Of a stretch of DNA of 64,000 nucleotides, positions 47,140 through 59,596 are shown piece after piece (within the stretch, counting starts at the first letter, position 1; every line of letters begins with the position of its first letter). The stretch covers positions 630,501-694,500 of the forward strand of contig NC_132984.1 of assembly GCF_047496725.1 (NCBI RefSeq), given 5' to 3'. The position numbers were made by a program, and so were the translations under genes. The notes under the pieces were generated by a model, which did no database searches, was not told the origin of the DNA, and saw nothing but the letters and a program-made list of their open reading frames with translations. This DNA is from Anoplolepis gracilipes. Its lineage: Eukaryota; Arthropoda; Insecta; Hymenoptera; Formicidae.

Positions 47140-49982
47140 AGATCTTTGATCTTGACTTCCAGCGACTCTGTTTGACCTAGTAATACAATGTTACTCAATG
47201 TAAATATAATGTATAATTAAAACGATATACCGCGTGTAAAGAGGAATTGTCATAAAGATATCGTCTTGCATATCTCCGTGAAACATCGTCAAGACTCTGT
47301 GCGTAGGTTTTCAAAAATTCTTCGGAGGAAACCGAAGATATTAATTATAACAGGAGGGGCCAATTACTAAACTATAGTATCTACTTACCGGAGATTATTA
47401 CCGACATCACTTTGACGCAAGTGCAGTGTTTGTAAAGAAAAAAAAAAGAAAAAAGCGTAACATACGTTTGAGCGCATATGGATATTTTGTTCAGTTTTGA
47501 CTTTTCACCTTTGGCCTATAACTGTAAATTATGTATATTTTTATTGTTTTATATATTCGTCATGTGTGTGTGAGATTGTATTCAAAACAACGATTGTCCT
47601 ATTTTATTTCAAATGTACACGAGAGAATAGATGTACGTATTTATGAGATATATATTGTTAAGTCTGTGTAAATAAAATATTTCAAAGCGTTGGAGAAAAA
47701 AAAACCTTGAGAATATAATCATGTTAATTTATTATTTTACCTGTGATCTATCAACTTATAACTTGAAACTAATTTTAACATTACTTTTCTTTTAGATTTA
47801 TTATTTGCATTTGCTTTTGCAAATTCTTTAAAAAAAATGATTTGAACGAGAATTATTAAGTAGGGATTACGACTGTTAATAAATTAATTTTCAATTATAC
47901 ATCAAATAATTACATTAGAAAAATAATACTCGAAATATATATATATATATATATATTTTTTTTTTGCAACGATTGTGTTTGTAATTTTCTTCATATATTT
48001 GATGTCTTGTTTTATTTATATTTTAAAAATGATATGTTTATATCATATTATATTAATCTATGAATTTATAAATATATAAATATCTATTACAAAAATTATG
48101 TTTATAGTTATTCCCTTATTGATATAAACACATTTTGCGCGTGCGCACAACTTATTTTAATATAAGATTTTCGTTTAAAAAAAAGAAGAGATTTTATGAA
48201 AACAGCATGGAAAAAGATTCGTGAACCTTTCGAATTATAAACTCGTAATATTCATATTACAAAAGCAGGGAAATTCAGTGACCTGTTTCAATTGCTATTT
48301 AGATACGATTTCAACAAAATATATTAATTTTAAAGCAAACAAATCCTTAAAAGCACAAATTTCGGCCACTTTAATTCTAAAAGTTTTCTATATTTTTTCT
48401 CTATCATTAACAGCTAAAAAATGTGATTTATTCGATATTTTTTTTTCTCTTTTAAATAGAACAATTAATATGTACGCAATGGCAATCTTGAATAATTAAT
48501 TTGATAACGCTGAGCTGTTAAAATTTAATTTTCAATTATCTCGTCATAACAATCGCGAATATTACCGTTACAGAAACAGATAAACTTAACTTTGCCAGAA
48601 TAAACGGGATTACTATCTCGACAAACTATAATACCTTTCATCCTGTACGTGTGTATTCATAGTGCATAAGGATTTGAATACATTTTACTATCAGTCATAA
48701 TAACAATAATCTTTTTCAAGATTCCGAATTTGAAGATTTCGAGTTTCCAGTTTATATTAATTTGGAAATTGCAATGTTTCTTAAAACGCTTTCTTTTCGT
48801 TAAACAGTTTATAAAATAAAGAGACTCATTGTCAACAGACATTTATTAGAAATTTTCAAGAATAATGTATATTAGTTTTTACGACTTTTATCAAAATACT
48901 GTTTTTGAGTTTGTCCTCCAAGAATTGACAAATTATAAATTTTTGCTTACATGCATGTTGATGCTTTAATTAAAGCTTATGATATCGTAATTGTGCGCAG
49001 TTAATAAATAACATAACAGGTGTAATTTTGAAATAATAGCGCTTGACATTAATCGATAATAATAAATTTTTGAGTGCAACCTAACGTAAATATTTTTGCG
49101 TATTTTCTCGTTTTGCTGAATGAAAATGTCATCATGTATCTTACTTATTCGATCCAATTTTACATAATTTAATAGTACGTAGATGTATCGCGCGTACCAT
49201 TAAAAAGAAATGTTTTATGTTTCATGTAATTAAAATTTATAAGAATTAGCTCTCTTGAGGTACCAGACTACTTTTTTTTCTTCCGCATAATATCGAGAAG
49301 ATTGGAAGAAAAAGCATGGAAATACTTTCTTATGGCAGAGAAAATTTTTCTCGAAATAAATAAAAAAGAATAAAGAGATCAGAACTAACCCTCGCGCTTC
49401 TTTCATTTATCTTTATTTACATTATATATATATATATATATATGTATCCTCAGCTTCTTTTAATTCATATTGTCTCTTGCAAATTACCTTTTTTTTATCG
49501 AGTTTTTTCATAGATTATACGAGCTATAAATCACAATTTTGTTTTATTGAATTTATTGAATTTATTATATTTCTCTTTCTTAAAGTTGCATTTAAATTGC
49601 ATTTTTTCTTCTTTAAAGTTACATTGTTTTGTAATACATTTCTCCGCTATTCTTTTTTTTTTTTTAATCCATTTAAGTAACATTTTTCAAATATAATCGA
49701 AAAATTACTAAATAATTTTAATGTAAATATTTCTTTTATAATTTTAAACAAAAATAAAAATATATATTTTACATATAAATATAAAACATATATAAATACT
49801 CTCTCTTCATTTCTCGATTGTTCCTCGATTGATATCATAAGGATAAACATTGTATCTCATTAAAGTAAGAATTAATAAAATTTTAATGTTTTGTTAGATA
49901 AAAAATAAACAAATAAAAAGTAAATTATCGTGACATTTGATTGTAAAATAAAAAATAAATTATCGTAACATTTGATCATAAG

Positions 49983-50016
<34 letters not shown>

Positions 50017-50257
50017 TTTTGAATAATACAAGAGAATGAAAATACGCGCATTTTTTAAGCAAAGTAAATTGTTTATTGTAGAAGGATGATGTTTTAAAAA
50101 TGAGACGTATATGACTCTGTGACATTTTTCGCGCTGGAGAAAAATCGACGTCGAACCAAAGAAGCTACGATCAAAGAACACTCAACGGTCCCCGAACATC
50201 TCACATGTAGGTCGAGACATGGAGTAACCGAGTTTTTCAAACAAAAAGAAAAAGAGA

Positions 50258-50300
<43 letters not shown>

Positions 50301-50429
50301 CGAGGAAGCGAGGGAGAATACTATTACCCTGGGCGATTATTCCCAAATGAATAACAATGATTAACACGTTTTCATATGCGTAGGAGCCGCAATATATTCT
50401 CAAAGAGGAAAAGAAAAAGGGAGGGAAAA

Positions 50430-50460
<31 letters not shown>

Positions 50461-50606
50461 TAATAGTTAGACTTGTATCGGTGTTTGTAATTAGCTCGGC
50501 TACTTCCTTTTATTCTCAGAATTCCAGAATTATTATCAAGTCTCTTGTTCCGTCATTTTCTCGTGTAATTTCGTTCGAATGTCCACCGCAACCTGATTCC
50601 TCCTTG

Positions 50607-50646
<40 letters not shown>

Positions 50647-51480
50647 ACTTACTAGAGGGCAACGAGGTAATCGTCTCCTGGCGAGATCTTCCGGAAAAAT
50701 GTCGCTTTTATACCGAAAATGTAAGCGTAAATGCGGCGTTTTTCCGTACGATAACGCGAAACATCCATTCGCGCGCTGAAATGATGGAAAATAAACCTGT
50801 AGGAAATGTAATCTTTTACTATCATACGGGCAATGTGTAAAAAGTAGTAGTAAAAGCCGTCCGTCAGCTTCCCGTGGCGATATACAAATCCCTAAATAAC
50901 AATCTAACCAGAGGAATTCTTATTATCTTTACAAATTATTTCTATTTTTTTTTTTTTTTTTATGTAAAATACACGCAAATTCTATTTACTATTTTTAATA
51001 ATTATTTAATTTTACGAATTTGCATGTATTTATTTATAGTAAATATAGCGTAGATAAAAATATTATATATAACTCTATATATAATTTAGACTATATGTAT
51101 GTATAATATATACATATATATTGTAATCTGTGTGTATTTTTTTTTTTTTGTTTTTTTCTTTTTTGCACTCGTGTTTTCTTTTTCTCTTTAATTGCCATAT
51201 TTTTTGTTACTGCATTATCCAACTATTAATTTGTTATACCAAGGGGATTTTTCCGTTTTTTAAATAAGCAAAAATAAATAAAATAAATATATTTCCTACA
51301 AATAAAATATCGACTGTATATTTTTATCATAAATGAAAAAAAAAAATCGTCAGAAATGAAAAATGAAATTCGTCGTTTGTCGAAAGAACAATCGAACGAT
51401 ATCGCAACCTAAATTGAACCGTAACAAACTGGCGTAATGATATAAAACTGAATAAAAAAAATTCCTGAAAAAAGTACCCC
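47140..51480. other. UBE3C 3' UTR and intergenic spacer
   Basis: About 540 nt of likely UBE3C 3' UTR end near the AATAAA at 47672-47677. Beyond this I see AT-rich DNA with poly(A) (about 49984-50013), (GA)n (about 50260-50300 and 50435-50460), (TC)n (about 50611-50641) and (TA)n (about 49424-49442). No supported gene. Confidence 0.55.
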
Positions 51481-51535
51481 TCCGAACACGCGTCGTACCC
51501 GGCGAGACGCGAACTACCCGTCGTCGGGGGAGGGA

Positions 51536-51541
51536 GAGAGC

Positions 51542-51569
<28 letters not shown>
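51536..51569. repeat. (GA)n microsatellite upstream of the allatostatin promoter
   Basis: GAGAGA repeats lie about 90-120 bp upstream of the TATA box. GAGA-factor sites have this sequence in insects, so a promoter role is possible. Confidence 0.6.
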
Positions 51570-51574
<5 letters not shown>

Positions 51575-51654
51575 CCAGGGGGTGGCGGCCGTGAGTTTCT
51601 TCCGCGAGAGGAGGGCGGGTTTCCGCTACCACCGCCCGCACTAGTCGGCGAGAG

Positions 51655-51660
51655 TATAAA
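51655..51660 (+). promoter_or_regulatory. TATA box of the allatostatin-C-family gene
   Basis: TATAAA lies 32 bases before the A of an initiator-like TCACTC (A at 51687), the expected spacing for an insect core promoter. It is followed by a non-coding exon with a good donor. The assignment to the allatostatin gene is inference from orientation and splice signals. Confidence 0.6.
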
Positions 51661-51686
51661 GTGATCGCGTGCACCAAAGCTCGGTC

Positions 51687-51819
51687 ACTCTGTCGCGGAG
51701 ACATCGAAGAGACGACGTTACACCTGGGGAATCGAGTTGTCTTGGCTCGCATTCAAGTGTCACGCTACCCTCCACTCCCATCGGGACGAACATCGGACGC
51801 ACACCGGGCCTTGCACGAG
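51687..51819 (+). other. Predicted 5' untranslated first exon of the allatostatin gene
   Basis: It runs from the initiator-like A to a donor CGAG|GTATAAG at 51820. The next acceptor in the same direction with a start codon shortly after is 56254, giving a 4.4-kb intron. No long frame with similarity lies in it. Confidence 0.5.
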
Positions 51820-53094
51820 GTATAAGATCGCGTTCTCCAACCCTCCCCGCGGGTGACTTCGCGGTCCCGGCGTTTTTTCTTTGCGCGCGCGATTGTCGTC
51901 CCCTCGTCTCGATTAGTATAAATATTTTTTGCTGCGTAAAGAAAGTAGGGAAGAAAGAAATAATTGTGCGAATATATATAAATCAGACTGAAAAGAAAAA
52001 AAAAAAAATTACGACGCGAGCAACGGAATCGTGTGTTCTGCGCGACGTCGATAGAAAAAGACTCTTCTAATCGGATGACTTTTTTTTTTTACACGATAAT
52101 ATTTATTACGGAAATGGATTGGGGAGGATCTCTTTGTGGAGATTATTCCGTCCCTTGAATTGTCGCCCTCTCGGGAATACGATAAGCGATGCGATTTTCA
52201 TGCGAAATCTACAAACTCGCGTTTCGTGAATTCTCTCGTGCGATTTCTCGATTCGATCACACGCAAATTTCTCCTACGTGGACAAAAGTAATTACGCAAG
52301 TCAAATTATATAAGTATAAATTTTCCAGGCAAAATAGGAAAGTTAATTATGTTCGATACGTTATATAAAGTAGAGGGGTACAAATGTGCGAGTAAACTGA
52401 TGAAGCAGAAAACGCGCACGTTTCATTTCGTATATAAATTAGGTGATTAATTTCGATCGGCTGAAACGCGTGATAAATACGAACAAATAGCAGCAAGCAT
52501 AGCTTAATTAGTTGTAAATAAACTCGTAAATTGAAATAAAATAAACGTACGTCGGTGGAGGAAGAAACTTTATGATCGAACGTCACTTGTGCGATAAAAC
52601 GTACGACGGCAGATACGGATGATAAGATGTCTCTTAAGAGGGGGAGGGAATGTCGAGTTAAAATTCAATAAAAAGGAACTTGTGTTCTCCTACGCTATGT
52701 CTCTTTACTTACCCTTCGAGGATACGATAAGACAAGGGTGCGACAGGTAAACTTGAGATGTAAATTTGCCGAATTCCCGCACGACTTTTGCCCGACCCCG
52801 TTTGCAAGGCAACGTATAATTTAACGTCCGTTCGACGCGAATGGATGGACCAACGGAGACAAATTACATCTCCTTTCGTTAGGGATCTTTACGCAATAAC
52901 ACGGTAGTACCGCAGTGCGTCCCTCTTATTGCTTTCGTGCACCTTTTTTTTCATAAAAAAAAAAAGACAAATAAACGTGAGTAATTATATATTAAATAAA
53001 AATAAATTATTAAATGTATGAAGTAATAGATGTAAAAAATAAATATAAATATTTTGTATATATAAATATGTATATAAAATATATAACGATTACA

Positions 53095-53161
<67 letters not shown>

Positions 53162-55233
53162 CTTAGGATAAATTGCATTCTCTTGTGTAATTATCGTTAA
53201 AATTATTGTTGATTCGTATTTTGTGATTGGTATAATTTTTTTTACTCTACAAAACTTCTCTAAATAAATAATATAATAATGCGAATAATAAAGTAATTAT
53301 AAATGAGTTTAAATAATTAAATCGTGTGCGCGTACAATGGCAGTAGAGAAAGACTTTTATGATCGGACATGACGATTTTATGATAGACAATTTAATGCTT
53401 ACAATTCGGAAAGATTGAATTAAAATGTGTTGTAAAATTTATTCAAAATTATTTTTATATCAAATATCATTCTCAAGATAACTTGTGATTAAAATCTAAT
53501 CCAAGACAGTAAATATTATAATCGGAATTAAATTAATTTTTTTTTTTATAACAAGTCCTTATAATAAATCTATTTAAAGTAAATGCAAGACATTTGCAAA
53601 TTTGTTTATTGAGTTATTATTTAAATAATAACTACGAAATTGAATATTTTTCGAAAAAGGATCGAGGAGAGAGGAAAGATTGAAACGTGATGAAACCATT
53701 AATTAATTAATTCACTTGCATCTAAATGGGGGTCAATTTTCGAAGAAGGGCTTTTCGGGGGTTTTGACTAACTTAATTGTTTATATTAATTTTCATAATA
53801 ATCCGATAAAGAGTAAACGCAACAATAAACGATATACAAATTTCTAGTACAACAAATAAAGGGGCGTGAGAATCATCGCAAATATTAAAGGGCGAGTTTC
53901 GAGGTCACGATGAGCCGAAACATAAACAATTTAAAAATTCCGAGAGAAATTCCCGAGAACCTTTCCGTTTTTTTTTTTTTTTTTCTTCCACCCAGAATCC
54001 AGACGTATTCGCGGGGTCTGAAAATTTCTGATGGAAGAAATTCTTGAAGTTTCCTCCTCGAGCTTTCCGTCTCGCGATCTTTAGAAGAAAAAGAAAAAAA
54101 AAAAAACTTTTGCCACGAACGCTCAAGATTCTCCCTCGTCTCTCTCTCTCTCTCTCTCTCCTCGCGATTCCGTCGCGAAATCGTCTGGTTTTTCGAGTAT
54201 CGAGTATTAGCTGGATTAACGTTTCCGATAAGCGCCGATTCGCGCTGCCATTATCGCGATGACCTTTTCTAATTAATGAATTAGATTCGCGCAAAACCGC
54301 AACGCGCGCCCGTTGCCGCCCCTCGTGGTACGCTTTGTGCGATACTCGAATATCTCTGTTTCGCGCGGCCGCAACAAATTTATCTGATGGAGCGGAATAA
54401 TAATGCGTATCGTCGATTGTCCCTCGCAATTAGCGGATTGCATAACCGACCGCGGGTGGTGAGCTTCGCGCGGGCTTCGTTTTTTTCATTTAACCGCCCC
54501 CTCCCCCTACCCGTTTACCCCTCTCATCCCCCGTATGTATTTATACTTTATACCCTGCCACCCTACTTTCTCTCTCGTTGCGTTCCTTCAAATTAAATAC
54601 AGGATTTAAATGAATAATTTTCATTTATCGCACACCTTCTTTCCAATTAACTAACTCTCGAAAATTGATCCAACAATGGAGTTTGTTAAAGCAAAACTTT
54701 ATCGATTTCTTTTTACTCGGTCGAAATTAATCCGCGACTAACAACGTTGAAAAATAATGATACGAAGGAAATTGGTCAAAGAGTTTTTCCTTGGATCTTG
54801 CTTGAATCAAATCATGCGAATAATCTCTCCAATGTAACAATGTTACTTTTATTATAAAATTAAAATTTAATAAAATAAAATGATAGCATGTATAAATAAA
54901 TAAATATATAAATAGTATATATAATAATATATAATAATATAGAATAATATATAAATAATAACAAAATAAAATAAAATGAAAAAAATATTTTAACAAAGTA
55001 AATTTAATAAAAGAAAAGTTTTATCAATTGCTTAAAAAAAATAGAAGAGATTATTGCGCCAAATGTGGTTGTAATTGTTTATTCGTTTCTCACTCAAAGA
55101 AGAAAGCAAGAAATTCAAATCAAATATATCGAAATAGAATCTCTTGATCAGCATCTATTTATATTTGTTTGGATGATACCTTTGTCGTGTTCAAAACCGC
55201 TATTGCAATTCTTCGATTGAAATATCAATTGAT

Positions 55234-55270
<37 letters not shown>

Positions 55271-56254
55271 CTTGACAAATACTCGTACTACTTAAATATA
55301 GAGATATGCGCTTTACATCTCACATTTCCTTCTCTCATAAATATGTCAATATTTTTGCAAATCTCTTTCAATATCTTTTTAATCAAAAATTCAATATTTA
55401 TTCTTCCTTTGCTCCGCGAAAGAAATAAAAAGATATGTTATTAAATAATATATTATATACATTATCGGAATAAAATGTAATGTGCAGACAGATAAGACAG
55501 TGCCACGAAAGAAAAAGAGAGAGAAAGAAAAAGTACGCCTACGAACTTGATTGTACGAATCATTAGGGGGTTCTAATTTAACATTTGTTAGTTATCGATA
55601 ATTCAAATCGTTTATTATTTACGTCGATTTTTCACGTATAGACACAAGGCACGAAACACACACACATACACATATTACAATATCTCGTAACGAAATATTC
55701 TAATTGAATATTTCGTTGACGTCAAGATTGTCGAGATTCGCATCGATTTGATGTAATACAATTATTCTCGACGCTTTTGACCACTTTTGACAAGACAAAA
55801 TTCATGCTATGAACTCTCTCTGACTCATCAAGATGTATCGTCAATACGAAACGCAGTTACTAAAAAAAATATATATGTTTAAACAAATCAAACTTTTTTG
55901 CGTTTAAAGATATATATATATATTTATTGAAAATAATTTTTGCATTTTTATAATAAATAAATATCATAGCGATTAAATAGATGGACGTATATATTTTTTT
56001 AAAGATACCGTGCAACTGCACTGTTTGCAATAAAAAATGTCAACGCAGGCTCTAAAAATATAATAAAAAACACATTTTACATTCAAGAGATTCTTATTCT
56101 GGCGAAATGTTATGTTGGTGTCAATATTTTCGTCGTTAAAATAATTTTCCAATACGGACGAAATTTTTGTCAAGAATCTTTAATAAAATATTACTTTAGA
56201 TCGAATAGGAGTTAAAATTTTGGGGTTTTTTGATCATTTCATTCCAACTTTCAG
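51820..56254 (+). other. Predicted first intron of the allatostatin gene, no other gene seen
   Basis: AT-rich with (TA)n at about 53099-53158, (TC)n at about 54138-54159 and 55240-55266, and poly-T/poly-A runs. Reading frames here are low-complexity and unsupported. Confidence 0.45.
53099..53158. repeat. (TA)n microsatellite, about 60 bases
   Basis: This is the longest uninterrupted TA tract in the window. It lies within the predicted first intron of the allatostatin gene. Confidence 0.93.
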
Positions 56255-58866
56255 ATTCTATAAAGATGCTGTCGGTACGAAACGTGGCTGCATTGGCGTT
56301 GGTGCTCCTCGTCTTGGCAGAATGGTCGGCGGCGATGCCAACGACCGACAAAGACAAAGAGAGACTGTTGAACACCGTGGATGTAAGTGAATTGTGAGAT
56401 CTTTTTCCGTTTTGATGTAAGAATTAGAAAATCTACTGCGCGCAAAATCCCGCTTGAATGGGATGAGCTTTGTGAAGGAAAATTTCCAGAACCAAAGGGT
56501 TGATAAAAATCTCTCTGAGAAGCTTTCGAAATCGAGATTGTAGCGAATCGGGGAAACGCGTGACATTCCTTCACAGTCGGATTCGGATTATTTTCTTGAT
56601 TTCATCAATTGAATAAAGAAAGTAAAAGCTTTCAAATTCACGAAACGCGCACGCGCGTCTAAATTTCGTTTGTAAGAAATCCAAATTATATTTTCCAACG
56701 GATGGAAAAAATCTCGTTTCGAAATCAATGTCGGAAAAAAATAAAATGCGAAAAATCAGAATCTGTCCGCGTTTTTTTTTTTTTTTTTTTTTTTGTTTTT
56801 TTCAAAGGATTTTCGCTCGATCGGATTGACTGGCGAGTAAAATGGAGGCGAGAGATTCGTCTATGACAGCTGTCAGGAGCGTCTTCGTATTCTCCATCGC
56901 TTTGTAATCGAACGGCGAGATCGATCGCAGATACTATCTTCTACATGATTTGAAATTCGCGAAAAAAATTCCCTGACATCTCGAATCATCGACACTCTCG
57001 AATCTTCTACCGCGATAAGTTAATTTTGATAATAGCTTCTCCGACAGATATGAAATATATTTCTTCCTCCGCGGAAGAAAATTGCGTAATCGAATTTCTA
57101 AGTGAAAGAAGGAGAGGGTTTTTTTCCCCCGCAAAAAACTTTAAGCCGCAGGAAAAATAAATAGACGAGAAAATCATATCCATTAATTAATTCCTAAACT
57201 TTGTACTTAAGTAGAATTTTAATTTGAAGCTTGCTTATGAAGATATATGACGTTGAAAATTAAAAAGTTGCGATAAATGATGGCTACCCCTTGACATTTT
57301 CGCTGGAGAAAAAATCAATTTCAAATTGTTCGAAAAATTTCGCTGATATTAATCTCACGAATTGTCACGCACAGACAACCCATAAATTTTTATCTGTATA
57401 TTATTATATATTCTCCAGGTACTCGAAACAATTATGGTATCGACCAATCTTGAAATTTTCATAAAATTCTCCGCATAATGAATGTCGCTCATAATATGTC
57501 GACAAACAGGAAGAGGAACGTTGTCAATATTAAAATAAATTGGCAATCATTTATTTAACGATGGCTCGTTTTAATGAAAGATGAAGACCATTTTTTTCCT
57601 TTTTTAACGAGGACAGTATTTTCAGAAATTTTTCACCCAACTGCGCTCTGAAAGAAAGATAAGATAAAGAGAGAGAGGGAGAGAGAGAGAGAGAGAGAAA
57701 AGAAGAAGCGCCTCGTAAGAAAATAACTGCACGCTCAGCGTCATATCGCGCAATTTGTTTTCTTAGCATCTCGATCTGCCGTCTCGGGACGTTTACGCTT
57801 GATTTGAAAGATCTATTTCGAAATAAAAATATACTTGCCTAGCATAAATAAGGGGACGGAGAGGAAGCTGTCACGTGCGCGAAAGTGTCAAAGGGCAAAT
57901 GTCGGGCAACTATTCGACAAATCGATATACTGCACCCTTGCTACTCGATGATTTCCGAGGTGGTTACATCCTATTACAGAATGATGTAATTGAAAGAAGG
58001 GAACGGGGGCTTTGTTGGTGCTACTTTTCTATCAGCAACGCGCGCGGATGGAATAAAGTTCGAAGAAATTGTATCGCTGCGCGTTGCGTAACCGCACGTC
58101 ATCTCGCTGAATTGCAAATGAGACAAGCGCGATGGGGAAGAAACGTAAAAGAAAACCCCCGAGAGGGAGGAAGTTTCGTTTTAACCGTCGACGAAAGGGA
58201 AAAAAAACAACGATCCTCGATCTCGCGGAAGCGCGATGCAACGTGCTTTATACAAAAGTAATAACTCGCCCGCGACACGTAATTTAGATTCGCGTTATAC
58301 TAAAGCTGGAAGACAACTGTATACGTTTTCTCCTTTCAATATTATGCAATCGATTACGTCCGTCCCGTTATCAGCAAAACTCTCCTTGCTGTGGAATAGA
58401 TTGAAAAATATTGGAGAAAAATAAATGTAACTTACACCGAATAAAAATACAGAGAGCCAAGAATCGAGAAACGACGAGCCTTTTAGCTCTCGAATTGCGT
58501 TTTGCGTCCCGTTTTATTTGCGCGGCGAGAATTCTACCATCGTAAGTTGCAACTGCATCGAATCGTAAATACAAATCAACATCTCGAGAAAGAGTAAAGA
58601 AGAGCGAAGGCGAGCACGGAAGTGGCAAGGGAGCCAATAAATTCGCGAACCGTCAATCGATAATCTACCAATCCGACAATCGGATTTTACTAGCCCTTTT
58701 TCTTTTAGTGCCTTTCAATATGTGCATCTCAATCGTCAGCTTCTTAATTTCAACACCGATCAGTAATTCTCGAATAAAAAAGGAAGTTACGTCGAGAGAA
58801 ACAATTGTAATAAAAATAGATCAACCACAGAGTAAAGTTTTACTTGGGCGTAAGAGAAGAAAATAA

Positions 58867-58901
<35 letters not shown>

Positions 58902-59565
58902 AAAAAGAAAGATAGCACGAAATATTTTAATCAAACAGTTTTACATTAAAAGATAAACATGTATATAAATTTTTTCTGATTAAAAATATTTTTTTTAATT
59001 GCACGCTATTATTTTATTTCATTGTTTTTTTAAAGTCTCATAAAATATATGAATGTATTAATTTTGCACCATTTTTTTAACCGGAAATGTCAGAGAATGT
59101 GTCCAAATTATAAAAATTACACGCTGCTGGAAATACTTGTTACATCCGCTTTGAAAAAAGAAAAGACGGTTAGAAAGAAAGAAAGAAAGAAAGAAGAGCT
59201 CTTTGTAAGAGAAAAATATCGCGCACGAAATTCATGCGTGGTTAACAAAGTGAAACTTACATTTCTATAATATTTCACAATCCACAATCTACGATCTGTA
59301 AATCTTGGGTAAAAGATTCCCTTGAGAAAAGTATCGGAAGGAAATTTTAGAAAACGAGGTACAAAATATCACGAGTGCAAAAATCGAAGATCTGTAAATC
59401 CTTTGGATAAGAAACAACGACGTAATATAAAAAAAAAAAATTGAGAAAAGTGAAATGTAATATTACAAATGTTAACATTTTGAAAGATCAAGATAGAAAT
59501 TTTATTAAGAAATTTTATGAAGAAATTTATTAAGATGTATCGAGAAAGTAATCAGTGTATAATAC

Positions 59566-59596
<31 letters not shown>

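Noticed and set aside
51669..52070. Plus-strand 133-codon frame over the allatostatin promoter
   Set aside because: It overlaps the predicted start site and donor, is low in complexity toward its end, and has no similarity.
57875..58261. Plus-strand 128-codon frame in the large allatostatin intron
   Set aside because: No family resemblance, mixed basic low-complexity composition, and no supporting splice or promoter context.
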